64,000 nucleotides of DNA from Ectocarpus siliculosus (lineage: Eukaryota > Sar > Phaeophyceae > Ectocarpales > Ectocarpaceae): NCBI GenBank assembly GCA_000310025.1, contig FN648673.1:1-64000 (forward strand). Reading direction: 5' to 3'. Below the pieces are notes generated by a model. The model saw only the letters and a program-made list of their open reading frames with translations, was not told the DNA's origin and searched no databases. This document shows positions 29,752-40,493 of the stretch, piece by piece. The first letter of the stretch is position 1. The number at the start of each line of letters is the position of its first letter. The translations under genes were made by a program, and so were the position numbers.

Positions 29752-29850
29752 AGCTTACGGCAGGGGGGGCGTGTTATCATGCGTATGATTCTGCGCGCTT
29801 CCCATATCCTACGGACAGATGTCTTCTGCGCCTTGAACGCTGGGCCACAG
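29752..29850 (+). repeat. Dispersed repeat G, copy 2
   Basis: Matches 9518-9615 over CAGGGGGGGCGTGTTATCATGCGTATG and the following CGCTTCC, TACGGACAGATGTCTTCTGCG, TGAAC..GGGCCACA segments. It sits at the start of the R2 array here. Confidence 0.6.
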
Positions 29851-30185
29851 CAGGTTACTTTCACACTTTCTCCTTATCGTGACGCCGCACAGCACGGAAC
29901 GCGCCGAAGAGCGGCTGCATCTGTGCTGTCAGTATCAGCACGGGACGTGCCGCAGAGCGGCTGCGCCCGGGGTAGTAGACGAGTGGCCTTCACCGAATTC
30001 AAAAACCTCCACAAGTACGTGTACCGAAGAGGAAGGAAGAAAAAAATAAAACTGAAAATAAAAATAAATAATAATAATAACAGTACTCCCATTGTGGGTT
30101 ACTTACACATTCTCCTTATCGTGACGCCGTATAGCGCGGAACGCGCCGAAGAGCGGCTGCACCCGTTCTGTAGGCGAGCGGCAGT
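29851..30185 (+). repeat. R2 repeat, first block
   Basis: Two long units (about 29850-29925 and 30095-30170) share TTATCGTGACGCCG and CGGAACGCGCCGAAGAGCGGCTGCA. A shorter copy of the last word lies between them. The same core appears at 31225-32520 and 47150-47725. Confidence 0.75.
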
Positions 30186-31224
30186 CATTGAACAAAAAAA
30201 AAAAAAACTCCGTAGGTGCACTATGTAGTGCAGAAGCCGGAAAATACAGGAGAAACGCCTCCAAGTCCCGTAAGGATGCCGGTCTTGGCACACTGTGAGA
30301 TAGTCTTCTTTAATGTTTTCATTCTCGGTTTTTCTATCGCACAGGGGTGCCAAGACGCCGATACGTGCCATGTACCAGACATTAATTAAATGTTTGGTCC
30401 TGAAAACACAACGCACCCCCCCGCGCGATGACTCCGATCCGTGCGATTCTGAATAAGTACAAAGGGGCGAGTGGGGTGCTTTGAACGCGCACCCCCGCAC
30501 CAAGACTCCGATGTGTGCGATCCTGAACAAATCACAGCAGACAAACACCAGCACTTCGTGTGCGTGTGCCGGTATTGCAGCATCAGGACCACAACATAAC
30601 GAAAACAGACAGACACACCAGCACCCCAAAACACACAAAACACATGCCGCGAAATAAAATCCAAGGCGGCAAGGCGACGGAGCGGCGAATTACCTTAAAA
30701 CTCCCCAAAACAGAGGTCTGTGTTCACACTTACCACACACAAGCAACACGTTGGCTACGATGTCAGAGGGTGCAAGCGCGGAGTCTGTACTTTTCGTAGT
30801 ACCTTAGTTGGTTGTGGTCGTTTGGTCTCGTGTGGTTTGTACGCATTCTTGGTTGATTGAGTAGAAACCGTTTGCCGATTCCGACAACAATGACAATGTT
30901 GAACAACATCACTTGCACATGAGCAACGTGACGATGCCAAAGTACAGCAGTGGAGCCCCTTAATACAAGCTATGTACCTTGGTACAGTAGTGGCCCGAGA
31001 CAAAAGCTGTGGATACCATGGCATCACCCAACCTCTCGCCGAAGGTATCGGGGTCTCCGCACACCCCTGTGTGAAGTGAACGATACCTGTGCGATAATCA
31101 ATTAAATCCCTTGGAACCCGATTGTTTTTCGCACCCCCTGTGCCAAGACCCCGGCCTGTGCGATGTAGCCGATCCGTGCCAAGACCCGCATCCTTACGGT
31201 AGGTTACCTACACATTGCGTCCGT
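30186..31224. repeat. Degenerate repeats around CCAAGACTCCGAT, no gene
   Basis: The word GTGCCAAGACGCCGATACGTGC and variants recur near 30347, 30425, 30497 and 31136, each followed by TGCGATCCTGAA-like or GATCCGTGCC sequence. No credible gene was seen on either strand. Confidence 0.5.
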
Positions 31225-32520
31225 ACTGCTGTATGTGATGTGCGGGTATATATTTGTCCTCCAAGCGCTCAGCACACGAAACGCCATCGTGTGGCTGCAT
31301 CGGTGATGTAGGCGAACGGCATTCACCGAATCACAAATCCAATAATAGGTTGATTGAACGTTTACACATCCCATTTATCGTGTGACGCCGAGCCTCAACA
31401 CGCGAAGCGCCAAAGAGTGGCTGCACCTGTGTCGTAGGCGAAACGCTCAGCACACGAAGCGCCAAAGTGTGGCTGCATCGGTGCTGTAGGCCCACGGCTC
31501 TCACCGAAACACATGCAGAGAAGGGTGGTCGAACGTTTACATATCCCCTTTTATCGTGACGCGGAGTCTCACCACACGAAGCGCCAAAGAGTGGCTGCAT
31601 CTTTGTCGTGAGTGACCGGCATTCACCAAATCTAACATGTTAAGTAGACCGGTCGAACATTTCACCTGAACTCGTCGCTCTATCGTGACACTGCGTCTCA
31701 ACACACGATGTGCCATATTGTGGCTGCATCCACGTCGTAGGCATCGTGACACAGGGTCTCAACACGCGAAGCGTCATAGTATGGCTGCATCCATGCTGTA
31801 GGCGACCGGCATTCACAAAAAAAAAAAAAACTCAAGTAGGCCGGTCGAACATTTCACCTCTCATTTATTGCATCGTGACACTGTATCTCAGTACACGAAG
31901 CGCCATGGTGTGGCTGCATCCATGTTGTAGGCAAAGCACGTAGCACACATCATGCCAAGCGCCATAGCGCGGCAGCATCCAGTACGACCGGCATTCACTG
32001 GATCAAATCGTAAGTAGGCCGGTAGAACAATTCGACGTGCTATCGGTTTGCTGCAACGCCGCGTCCCAACACACGAAGCGCCAACGTGTGGCTGCATCCG
32101 CGTTGGGGACAAAGCGTTCAGTAGGCAACAAGAGAAGCGCCATAGTGTGGCTGCATCCATGTTGTAGGCAAAGCGCGTAGCACGCAACGCGCGAAGCCCC
32201 ATAGCGTGGCTGCATCCGTGTCGTGAGCGAAGCGCACAGCACCCGAAAGCGCCATAATGTGGCCACGTCCGAGCTGTAAGTGAACGGCATTCATCGAATA
32301 AACAATCAACGTAGGCTGAAAGACAGAAAAAAACTCACATGCCTTTGGTTATCGTGACGCTCCACAACGTGGCTAATGCAGAACGGCTATCGCATATAAT
32401 CACGGAACAATGAAGCCCATCGAGTCAAATCCAAAGTAGGCCGATCGAAAATCTCACAGGCATCTGTTTATCGTGACGCGCCATATCGTGGTGCCAAAGC
32501 AACACGGCTATCGCTTCTAA
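31225..32520 (+). repeat. R2 repeat, main array
   Basis: At least ten copies of a core such as ACACGAAGCGCCATAGTGTG then GCTGCATCCATG, many followed by TGTAGGCGA and CGGCATTCAC, with interspersed CGAACATTTCACCT and TTATCGTGACGC segments. Spacing is irregular (60-180 bases). Minus-strand frames rich in QPHYGAS-like words are by-products of the repeat. Confidence 0.85.
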
Positions 32521-33395
32521 TCACGGAACCATGAGGTCTTTTTTAGGCCAGACAAAAAAAAGGGACACTCTTTACCGCGTTGATCAGTCGGGGCACACCG
32601 GTAACAAAGAGCCTTGAAAAGGGTCGTCCACCGCTTTCTGCGGTAGCGGTATAGACATGCGCTTTGGACTACACCTTTGCAAGTCAACAAAACATGGTTC
32701 TTGTAACACGCTACCTTCCCAAGAGGCCCATGTATGTCGGCAGCCATGCGTGCACGTACAGTGGGGGTCCCTCTATAGTGCGGGCATGGGCCAAGCAAAA
32801 TCACCCGCACTATAGCGGGCGCCCGCACTAAATGATTTCGGGCCTGACTAGTGCTGCAAGACGCACTCTGTTCAGGGTCCGCAGTACCATCAATAGTGCG
32901 GGAAGGCGTACTATTCGCGATATCATCGGTTGCATTGTCTTGCACGAAAAATACATTGGATTGAAGGATCAGGAGAAGGCCGTGCATTGCATCGAGACTA
33001 CCAAGTATCTGCGGTTTTTGCGAAGAGAATATTTCTGAACTTTTCTGGCGATTGCTATATATAATGATAAGCAAATCTACCGCCTTATACCTGATGCAAG
33101 CCGGAACGAGGACAGGCGCAACAATGCCTCGTTTGTCTGATACTACGGAAGGTTGAGTGCTATCAACGACAATCACACAGATTATACCCGCACTTCAGTC
33201 CGCCGTCCCTACATGATCATGGTAGTTTTTCTGGTCATTGGCGATTTGCGCCGCCACCGAACGAGAAGCGACTTGTCTTCTTGTTGACCGTATTGGATCG
33301 AAATATTTTGAAGAGAGCATCGACGCATTGCATATATACGTAGGCGGTGACAGCGAGAGCAGAAAATGATCGACAGTGTGTGCAGTCGAAGACAA
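32517..33395 (-). pseudogene. Long minus-strand coding-like frame broken by one TGA
   Basis: From 33395 to 32517 one frame is interrupted only by TGA at 33195-33197. The upstream part includes YICNASMLSSKYFDPIRSTR. The downstream 219 codons include KRGIVAPVLVPACIRYKAVD and a cysteine-containing, basic C-terminal half (KVACYKNHVLLTCKG, ALCYRC). A shorter plus-strand frame (32832-33038, ending YLRFLRREYF) also looks plausible, so strand is not certain. No family was recognised. It may be a transposase remnant or a host gene. Confidence 0.25.
32773..32815. repeat. Perfect 12-base inverted repeat, 19-base loop
   Basis: CTATAGTGCGGG (32773-32784) and CCCGCACTATAG (32804-32815). The word AGTGCGGG or its complement recurs at about 32822 and 32894, so the region has four such elements. 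Confidence 0.85.
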
Positions 33396-34386
33396 ACGTA
33401 TGCATTCGTCTGACTGGCAGTGTGCATGCGAGATATTACATGGAGAGGGCCTGGTGAAGGTCTGGTGGGAGGTAGGTGTAATAGTGCCAAGTCATCCATG
33501 ACATCGATCGATAAATTCGCAAGAGAGAGAGAGAGAAGAGAGATTGTGTGCGGCGTGGTGACTCTTAGAGAAGAAGAGTCGAATATACCTATAAAACAAT
33601 GCCCACGCGTCCAGAAGCGAATCAATCGTAGTGTGAATGATGTGGAAGACACAGGATGAACGAGTGAGACCGCCTGCGGCAGCGAGAGTAAGACGGTGCG
33701 AACGAAACGTAGGCTGGATTAACGAATGCCGTTTCTACGAGGGTTACATCGCGGTCCCCAATGTTCGCCCCAAGGCGCGAATGCGTGATTTCTACATTTG
33801 CACGGACGAGACAGAAAAATCAACCCACGGAAGAAATCAACGTTGTCTCCCAACAATTTTTATATCCGAGCGGCAGACGAGGGACGCGCAATAGTCGCTC
33901 CTCGTGGCGAAAAGGCTGTCGACGAGCTCCGGGAAAATTCCACACCCCTCACCAGAAGAAAACTGTATGAAGGGGAAGCCGGGCTCTCCGGAAAGGCGTC
34001 ACCTTTCGGACCTCCCACCCCTCTCCAAAAACAGTTGGCACGATCGTTGCATGCGCATCGGAAAAGAACCAATTACAGTGTCTTTTAAAACAAAAGACGC
34101 ATCTCGGGCGGCGGGGTGTATTACACGTTTACAAACACAGAAATAATTATTCTTCTGCTGTGGCTCAGTAGTCTCCTGTTCGCAAGGGGCTGATGCAAAG
34201 AGAACATCTGGAAATATGTCCGCGCCTTGCTACCCGAAAACTTCCGAGCAGTACCTCGAAACTACACGCAGCCCCGACGGACCAACAAGTGCCAGGGGCG
34301 CAGTAACGTTGCGCCTTTCAATTGACGCAGGAGTGGACAACGAAGAAAATAAGAGCATGAAAAGCGGTAGCGACGTTACGTCTGGC
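33396..34386. other. No gene recognised
   Basis: A short hairpin-like GGAAAGGCGTCACCTTTCGG lies near 33989-34008. Open frames on both strands are short or low complexity, and I found no splice-linked frame. Confidence 0.35.
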
Positions 34387-35125
34387 TCATTGCCATGCTG
34401 GACATTCTGCCACGGAGATAGGGGCATGCAGAAATTCTACTTGCAGATACAGGTGTGCCCTACCCCCGACTACGCTGAACATAACAACGGGTGTTCCCGT
34501 TACGCCGTCCTGACGTTCGTACGCCTCCCCGTGACCGGTTCGCTGTTGACAAAACCAATTGTGATTAGATGCCGTCACGAATCTCCACGCGGTGGCGGAT
34601 CGGCAGGGCTGCGGCTAGGCAAGGGTGGCGGGGCCGGGCGGACTCACCATGTACGAGGAGAGCTTCAGGACGACCAGCAGCGAGTCCGACGGCACGCGAC
34701 TCGATACGCAGCGTGTCACGTACTCTACAATAGTTAGGTGCAGGTCGTCATGCGAGCGCGATCGACAGACACCCGTGGCGCCCCTCTCGACGAGGCCGAG
34801 GTGGCCACTCTCCGCGGACTGAGCAGCAGCGGCAGCGCGACAAGGCTGTAGGCGATCGACAACAAGTGTGAGCGACGATTGGTGATCTGGACTGGTGAGG
34901 GTTCACGAGTACTGTCGCAAGCACCTTGGCGAGGTACGGATCGACAGGATGTTGAGCACATCCTGGTCCACGACATTCTTCACCGACAACTGCACAGCTT
35001 TCGCGTCGAAGTGGTTCGACGCCGTTATCAGCTTCAAACTCACCCACTTCGCGACGCTAGCCGTGACGACGGACTTCCCGCCGGTGTTCACCATCGAGCG
35101 GACGAAGACGTCTCGCTTCGGGGGT
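34387..35125 (-). CDS. Spliced minus-strand host gene, C-terminal three exons, unknown product
   Basis: The last exon (34542-34387) joins in phase 0 to the preceding exon (ending 34648) across GTGAGT and TTTTGTCAACAG sites, a 105-base intron. It ends at TGA with 51 codons (GTPVVMFSVVGGRAHLYLQV). The preceding exon (from 34845 or 34818) is GC3-rich and reads SGHLGLVERGATG ... RVPSDSLLVVLKLSSYM. An exon at 35125-34925 has about 85 percent G or C at third positions (KSVVTASVAKWVSLKLITAS ... NVVDQDVLNIL) and an AAG/GTGCTT donor. The junction between these two exons is unresolved because the phases disagree, so an exon or indel is missing. Upstream exons were not found. The beta-strand-like, valine-rich sequence fits no family I know. 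The 173-codon plus-strand frame opposite it is a shadow. Confidence 0.55.
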
Positions 35126-35815
35126 CTCCACCGGAGACAGGGATGGTAGTGACACCGCCGGATACGGCCACGGGGAATGGGGCCGGTGGCGGGACGCGCT
35201 CGGAAGGAGCGGACGGTACGACTCCCCAAGGCCGCCTATTTCTTCACCCATGGAACCGGCGAATAGGGGTGCCCGTCTGCTATCTTGGGCAGCAGAGAGA
35301 GAGCACGGACAACGGGACCGCCAGAAGACAGAGCCAGACAAGGTTGAGCTACTATCGATAAGCAGAGACGAAGTCACCGGACAATCAGGCGCGAGAGCAA
35401 ACAACTCTGCAGTTGCTCTTGCGGTGGACTTGTAGTGTCATGCGGAGTTCGCCTGGCTCGGACCGTTGACTTGGTGGGGTCTTGGCAGAGCAGTGAGAGT
35501 TCTGAAAGCTAGCGCTGCCCCCGTGCCGCTAGGGGTACGATCGCGAACCGTGGGTTCAAGTGGGATTCCTTCGGCACACTGGAGGAGCGAAGGCTTCAGG
35601 TTCAGGCGGAGACATTGCAGTACATGAAATGAAGAGAGAGGAACAATGAAGGCGGATGCGTACAAGTTGTGCAATCAAAATATCGTAAGAGGATTCGGGA
35701 CCGTATGTGTTGGAACTCACGGACGGCAGCAGCAACGAGTCAGACGGGAGATCGAACTGTACGGGGTACAAAGTTAGTCGACTTGTGCCGTAGTTGTCCA
35801 CAAAATGAGCTCGAT
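35126..35815. other. No gene recognised
   Basis: This may hold the upstream exons of the minus-strand gene, but I could not identify one. GGGTTCAAGTGGGATTCC at 35552 resembles a tRNA T-loop, but no cloverleaf can be built. Confidence 0.35.
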
Positions 35816-36481
35816 GTGGGTGTTGTAGAATGGTGTGTGTACCATTTGGGGCTTGGTCAGTTTCGGGACTCGTACGTTTGCAGTCGTTGTCACCCGGCTG
35901 GTATTATTTGCGGGGAGTGAGCCAAGTTTGAAAGAGTCAACGCCGCGCCTCGTAGTTAAGTGGCTGGCGAGACGACGGGCGTTTCGTGTGTCTCACTCCC
36001 CAACGTGTCTCCTAGAAACCGAACAAAAATAGTGAAGCAACTTGAAAGAAAACACGTCCGAAAAAAGGGAAGTTTATTCGTCGAACAGACAGAACAGACA
36101 TAACTAAATGGCATTTATTGGTGGAACAGTTTCGGATTGTAGCTTCATTAATTGTTCGAAAACCTGGGGTCACGAGGGGAAGAAATTCGAACCCCCTTCC
36201 CTGCCATTACTTTGAGAAGAGAGCGCGAAGTGGTGAAGCATGCCGAGTAACGAGCGGAAGCTGCAGAGCGCGCGAAGAGAAGGAAGGACCGCAGTGGCCA
36301 CGCAACGTAGGAAGCGGCAATATAGCAAAAATCCCACCCTCCCATCCCCTCGGGAATACTCGGGTTCTAGTTGGGGTGTTGTAGAATGGTGTGTACCATT
36401 TGGGGCTTGGTCAGTTTCGGGACTCGTACGTTTGCAGTCGTGGTCACCTCACGCGGCTGGTATTAGCTGTTTATCATTGCG
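35816..36481 (+). repeat. Direct repeats flanking dispersed repeat D
   Basis: About 100 bases at 35816-35916 (TGTTGTAGAATGGTGTG, TTTGGGGCTTGGTCAGTTTC, GGACTCGTACGTTTGCAGTC, CGGCTGGTATTA) recur at 36373-36481. Between them sits copy 2 of repeat D, giving a layout like an element flanked by direct repeats, although the spacer also has unrelated sequence. Confidence 0.8.
36064..36333 (+). repeat. Dispersed repeat D, copy 2
   Basis: Matches 8768-9030 from AGGGAAGTTTATTCGTCGAACAG to GGAAGCGGCAATATAGCAAAAAT. Shared inner blocks include GGAAGCTGCAGAGCGCGCGA and GAGAAGGAAGGAC. Confidence 0.8.
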
Positions 36482-36507
36482 GGACCCCCCTCGTTTGCTA
36501 CCAGTTA

Positions 36508-37444
36508 TCACCGGCTAAAATGGAGTACGACGTCCCGAAGACAACCAGAGATTTTTTTATTGCCTTGCCCACACGACACGCTGTGTCGAGAGGGAAACGC
36601 CCCCTGCGCCCGACGTTGATATCCTTGCCCATTGTATGTTTCTTTTTGTTGGGCGACAGATACGGGTCGCGCCTCATGCATCTGCACGTTGTTGGTATTT
36701 CCGCACAGAGGTTTCAAGGACAGTTGCTCGCCACACCAATCTAACTTGGCGACGAACTCGGCGTTAATTTCTCGGTTGTCGAATACCACGTTATCAGGGC
36801 CTATGTTTGGGGGAACCAACGGCTCCACCGGTAGAAAGAGTATTCTCCCAGCATGATCTATTTCAGAACGGTGACATTCAACGACGCACGCAACATTTTC
36901 CGCCACGCACGTGTTGTTGATCGTAATGTGTGTTCACATGCACGTCCGCTTGATTGCGTATGTGACACAAACATTTACTCCGTCAAGTATCGGTCGTGGA
37001 GATGATTTGATGGCGTAGCGGTATTCGCCACCTAAATAATTTCGGTCGCATGTTTCGAATCGATCTACTGTAGGTGCAAGATACCGGGGAATGTCCGCAC
37101 AAATCTTGGTCATGTCTCGAACGATGCATAGCTGTGAAAGTGTAGCGTCGAGTTCGAACTACATGCGCGCTAATCAACTGACGCTCAATAATACCAGGAG
37201 AGACGACCACGGTCAAACAATCGTATTCCTTCCGGTGATGAAGCCACATGTTGTACGGTCCTATTGTTTTTTTACCATAGGCCTCGCCGTATGCTGAATC
37301 GCCACAAGGAATTCGACATGGCGCCGTGAATTCCCACCCCCAGAAAAAAACAAAAAAGTACCATGCCTCGCACGTCGCCTGACCCCATGTCGACCCGTCC
37401 TGGCTATGTCCGAATGCCCACGAGATTTGATGACCCGGATGCAC
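36508..37444 (-). pseudogene. Decayed minus-strand gene, cysteine-containing product
   Basis: Reading the minus strand from 37444, one frame gives ...AYGEAYGKKTIGPYNMWLHH and CLTVVVSPGIIERQLI. Near 37165 the protein-like reading moves by one base to ELDATLSQLCIVRDMTKICA ... VDRFETCDRNYLGGEYRYA. A TGA near 36925 then interrupts that frame, which continues at once (THITINNTCVAENVACVVEC ... LFLPVEPLVPPNIGPDNVVF) to a stop at 36508. Composition stays protein-like across both breaks, so this looks like one gene of about 310 codons with one frameshift and one stop. It has several cysteines and an N-x-T site, so it may be secreted or a viral/transposon surface-type protein. No family was recognised. 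Confidence 0.4.
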
Positions 37445-37547
37445 GATAGCGTTTCCCTGTCACTTTTCTCGTGTGTCACTTTTCTCGTGTCTTTGTGTCA
37501 CGTGTCTCCGCGTAGTGAGATATCCCAGGCACCAGGCGGATCATTTC

Positions 37548-37835
37548 ATGAAGACCTCGAAGATGCAAGAGGGAATCAAGCAAGTCCATGAAACCAACAT
37601 ACGGCGCAGGAACATCGGGATCAACAAGGGCATGACAAAACGGCACTCGGCGCTTCCTACAGTAGTACCCCACAGCTGGTCATCGCCAATCGGTACTGCA
37701 CGCCACCGCCGAGAGACAGACTGGGGTCTCTCCAAGGTAGCGCTCGCCGGTGTGCTCCTTGGTAGAGGAACCCTTTGCTTCCTTTCGGTTTGGGGTGTTC
37801 TAGGCGGGCGGGGCCGCACGAAGCCCAACGGTTGA
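37548..37835 (+). CDS. Candidate small basic open frame, 95 residues
   Basis: ATG at 37548 opens a frame to TGA at 37835. The product starts MKTSKMQEGIKQVHETNIRR, stays basic, and has a hydrophobic patch (KVALAGVLLGRGTLCFLSVW) near the end that could be a membrane segment. The opposite strand is also open, so coding is uncertain. No splice partner and no family were recognised. Confidence 0.25.
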   Translation: MKTSKMQEGIKQVHETNIRRRNIGINKGMTKRHSALPTVVPHSWSSPIGTARHRRETDWGLSKVALAGVLLGRGTLCFLSVWGVLGGRGRTKPNG

Positions 37836-39519
37836 GCTGTGTCATTCCGTTTAGCGGTCAAATTGCACGCAGGATGTGTATCGTATCAGTTCGGTACTGA
37901 TAATATAAGCGTATTGTACGACATCGGACCACCCGACGGGTTCTACTGTTGTCTCCCGAGGCAGTTATCGCACGACTTCGAAGTGGGTGTTCTATGAATG
38001 AATGGGAGGCTCAATCGTCCGAGAATGCTACTCTACAACAATTTCGTCCCGTCTAGTGGTATTCGGAGGGAGACTTGTGTTTAGTAGCAGAGACACCGTA
38101 GGATACCGCTGAGGCATTGTGCCGTGCGGGACGTGTGGAACGGGGGAAGTCTCCCTCAGTAGGCCACAGAAAGAATGAATCAAGGCAATTCGAAAGAAAC
38201 AATAAAAATATTAAAACAATAAACTACGTAATTGGAGGGGTTTTGCGATAGGGCGACTCCACATCGCGATGATTGGAAGAGCCTGATATTAAGGTAAGGA
38301 AATATGGTGGTTGGCGGTCCGCGGCTCTGTATGAAGGACCTGATTGACACAGACATATTTTGTGGATGATGAAGGTATGAAGAGAATATATGGATACAAC
38401 CTCCGCACGTGGCAAGGTTGGTACCGGCGAAAGATGGTAAGTCCGCCGAGACAGACATGGCGATCTTTTCGTCCTGGTAGGGTAGGTGTACAGCATGTGG
38501 CATACGTTATGGCCGGAATGATGGATCAAGAACGTGTCAGAAGTAGTCGGAATAAACAGGTGGACAGGACGGCCGTGAAGCATAAATGAGCTCTCTGTCG
38601 CTTCGTCCCACGACGCACGGTACACACGCAAGTCCCAGATGAAATACAGAGATCTGACCTAGAAGTTAAGGGGTAATACCCCCCCAGTTTAAAACGACGT
38701 GGGATCTCGAATGGAACGGAAGTAATCGGAAACATTATATCCACACTACTGTAACACCACAGGCTACCGTTGAAGAGATATGATAGATAAATTTACGGAC
38801 ACAGAACAATCATATTATTGGAATACTTTCAACACAAATGAACACAAAACGAGGACGGCTCGAGAGCGGGTACCATGAGCCCCGGAGACGTACGTGGTTT
38901 GACGAAAAATAAGTATTGATATAACATGAACGTATCGAGTTTTCGGCCTGCAATAAGCGAGCATCCCGAAAGCGCAAAGGCTCCAATCACTAATGAAAAG
39001 GCATATTGAAATATTCATCCGAAACAGTGCCCAAGGGCGAAGTCAAAACAGTGCGAGTGTGAGAAGTTGCGCGGTGCTGTTGTCCAAGAGACGAAAATGA
39101 ACATGCAAACAGCCCCCGTTCCTGTCACATCTCAAAAAGGTAAAACGACCAATAGGTAACCAACAAGAAGCAGACGGTAACGACGAAAAAAGGAAGGAAG
39201 CAGAAGGTGGATACGATAAAGGTACGTCTAGCCATAACATGAAGAAACCAAAGGCGAAGTGAAATCGAAAGTAAGTGAAAAGAAGAGGCCACAAGCGGTC
39301 GTACATCCGTGAGGTACAGGATGGACCGAATGACTCAGAAGGAACGCCCAAGGAGGAGCCCGAACGCTGAAAAGAGGCGACGTACTCCATGAAGGAAACC
39401 GAAAGGACAGGAATACAGCCGGGCAAAGAAGATACGCACTGGCAATGTAAAGGAAAACAAATCTAGGACAGGTTCTTGAGCGTCGTTATACTGGTCGTTT
39501 TCCTCCTGTTGCCGTCTAG
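37836..39519. other. No gene recognised
   Basis: Open frames are short on both strands. Purine-rich plus-strand DNA around 39000-39470 gives pyrimidine-coded serine/phenylalanine-rich minus frames of low complexity. No repeats with other parts of the window were evident. Confidence 0.4.
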
Positions 39520-39834
39520 TTAATGTTTGTGGTCGTATTGCTCGTCCTCGTGCGCCCGGTGGTTCTCCTCTTCCTCGTCCTTCTCCTTCTCCTCCTCCTG
39601 CTCTTCCCCTCCATGTTCCGAGTCATCTTCTAGTTGTTCGGGGTCATTGTCGTCGTTGCCGTTGCCGTTGCCGTCGTCGTCGGCGTCGTCGTCGGCGAAT
39701 GCAGAAGGGCGGGGGGTAGTGACCTTGTTTTTCTTGCCCTTGCCGTTGGGTTTGGGCGAAGGTTTGCGCTTGATCTCGCGGGATTTCGCGGTAGATGAGG
39801 CTCCGCGTCCAGTGGCATCGAACTGGAATGGTAC
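39520..39834 (-). CDS. Candidate 3' exon encoding a very acidic tail
   Basis: The minus frame from 39834 to TAA at 39520 (104 codons) begins VPFQFDATGRGASSTAKS. It has a lysine-rich patch (KPNGKGKKNK), then an aspartate/asparagine stretch, then an almost continuous acidic run of glutamate and lysine, ending EDEQYDHKH. Acidic tails of this kind are common in histone chaperones and chromatin proteins, but that is only analogy. The upstream minus frame (40176-39835) reads on proline/serine-rich sequence in another phase, so a junction or indel near 39835 is needed. It may belong to the AT-hook-like gene at 40140-40493. Confidence 0.4.
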   Translation of the reverse strand, partial: VPFQFDATGRGASSTAKSREIKRKPSPKPNGKGKKNKVTTPRPSAFADDDADDDGNGNGNDDNDPEQLEDDSEHGGEEQEEEKEKDEEEENHRAHEDEQYDHKH

Positions 39835-40139
39835 TCATTCATACCCGAATGGGACACAAACGATGTCACTTGGCGAACGCGTTGAGGGTGACGGCTTGCC
39901 GTTGGCCGTCGAACATGGGCGCTTGGGCTTGCCTGGTGGACTGGCGACGATCCGAGAGCGCAATGGCGCACCATGAATAAATGATGACCCGTGGTTGGCG
40001 GACCCGAGTGGTGGGAAGACACCGAGAAAAAGCGTCGGAGTAATTGTTGATGTTTCCGCTGGTGTGGATGACGGATCACTATACGGCGAGAAATTGTGGG
40101 GTTCGACCACGAGATAGAACACATGAAAGCATGGATGGG

Positions 40140-40493
40140 TTAATAATGACTCAAACGATAGGACTGTAGGAAGCACTCTACGTTTTTTATATTTTTTCTG
40201 AGTTGGGCAAGGTATCGAGCAATGCTCTCACCGTCACCCATGAAAAATCCGTAGATTTTGGAGACGTTTGCTTTTTTGCCGGGACGTCCGCGGATGCTGC
40301 TTCGTGACGTCTTGGCAAGTCGTTCGTGCGTAACTCGCGACGACGATGACCAAAGACAAACAAAGTACTCCTGTTGTATTTTTTTTAACAACGTGAGCAA
40401 CAACAACAACAAGTCGCCTGCGTACGTACCTACGTCATCTTTGTCGGTAGTGGGGTGTCGTCCATCGGTGGCGGACTCCATGCTATCAAACAT
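40140..40493 (-). CDS. Candidate two-exon gene with AT-hook-like motif
   Basis: Exon 1 (40493-40434) starts with ATG and encodes 20 residues (MFDSMESATDGRHPTTDKDD). A GTAGGT donor and an ATACAACAG acceptor remove 62 bases in phase 0. Exon 2 (from 40371) reads EYFVCLWSSSSRVTHERLAK, then RSSIRGRPGKKANVSKIYGF and IARYLAQLRKN. It runs to a stop at 40140 or to a GTAGAG donor near 40175. RGRPGKK matches the core of an AT hook, a minor-groove DNA-binding motif, so a nuclear role is plausible. The frame is also open through the intron, so splicing is an inference from site quality and the (TTG)n content of that segment. Confidence 0.4.
   Translation of the reverse strand: MFDSMESATDGRHPTTDKDDVGTYAGDLLLLLLTLLKKIQQEYFVCLWSSSSRVTHERLAKTSRSSIRGRPGKKANVSKIYGFFMGDGESIARYLAQLRKNIKNVECFLQSYRLSHY

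Noticed and set aside
31330-32300. Minus-strand peptides with recurring QPHYGAS-like words
   Set aside because: They are translations of the R2 repeat core.
34216-34737. 173-codon plus-strand frame with ATG
   Set aside because: It lies opposite minus-strand exons that have phase-matched splice sites and strong third-position GC, so I treat it as a shadow.
35520-35575. T-loop-like GGGTTCAAGTGGGATTCC suggesting a tRNA
   Set aside because: No acceptor or anticodon stem can be paired upstream.
39527-39976. 149-codon plus-strand serine-rich frame
   Set aside because: It is the complement of the acidic-tail frame. Serine runs arise from reversed glutamate/aspartate codons.
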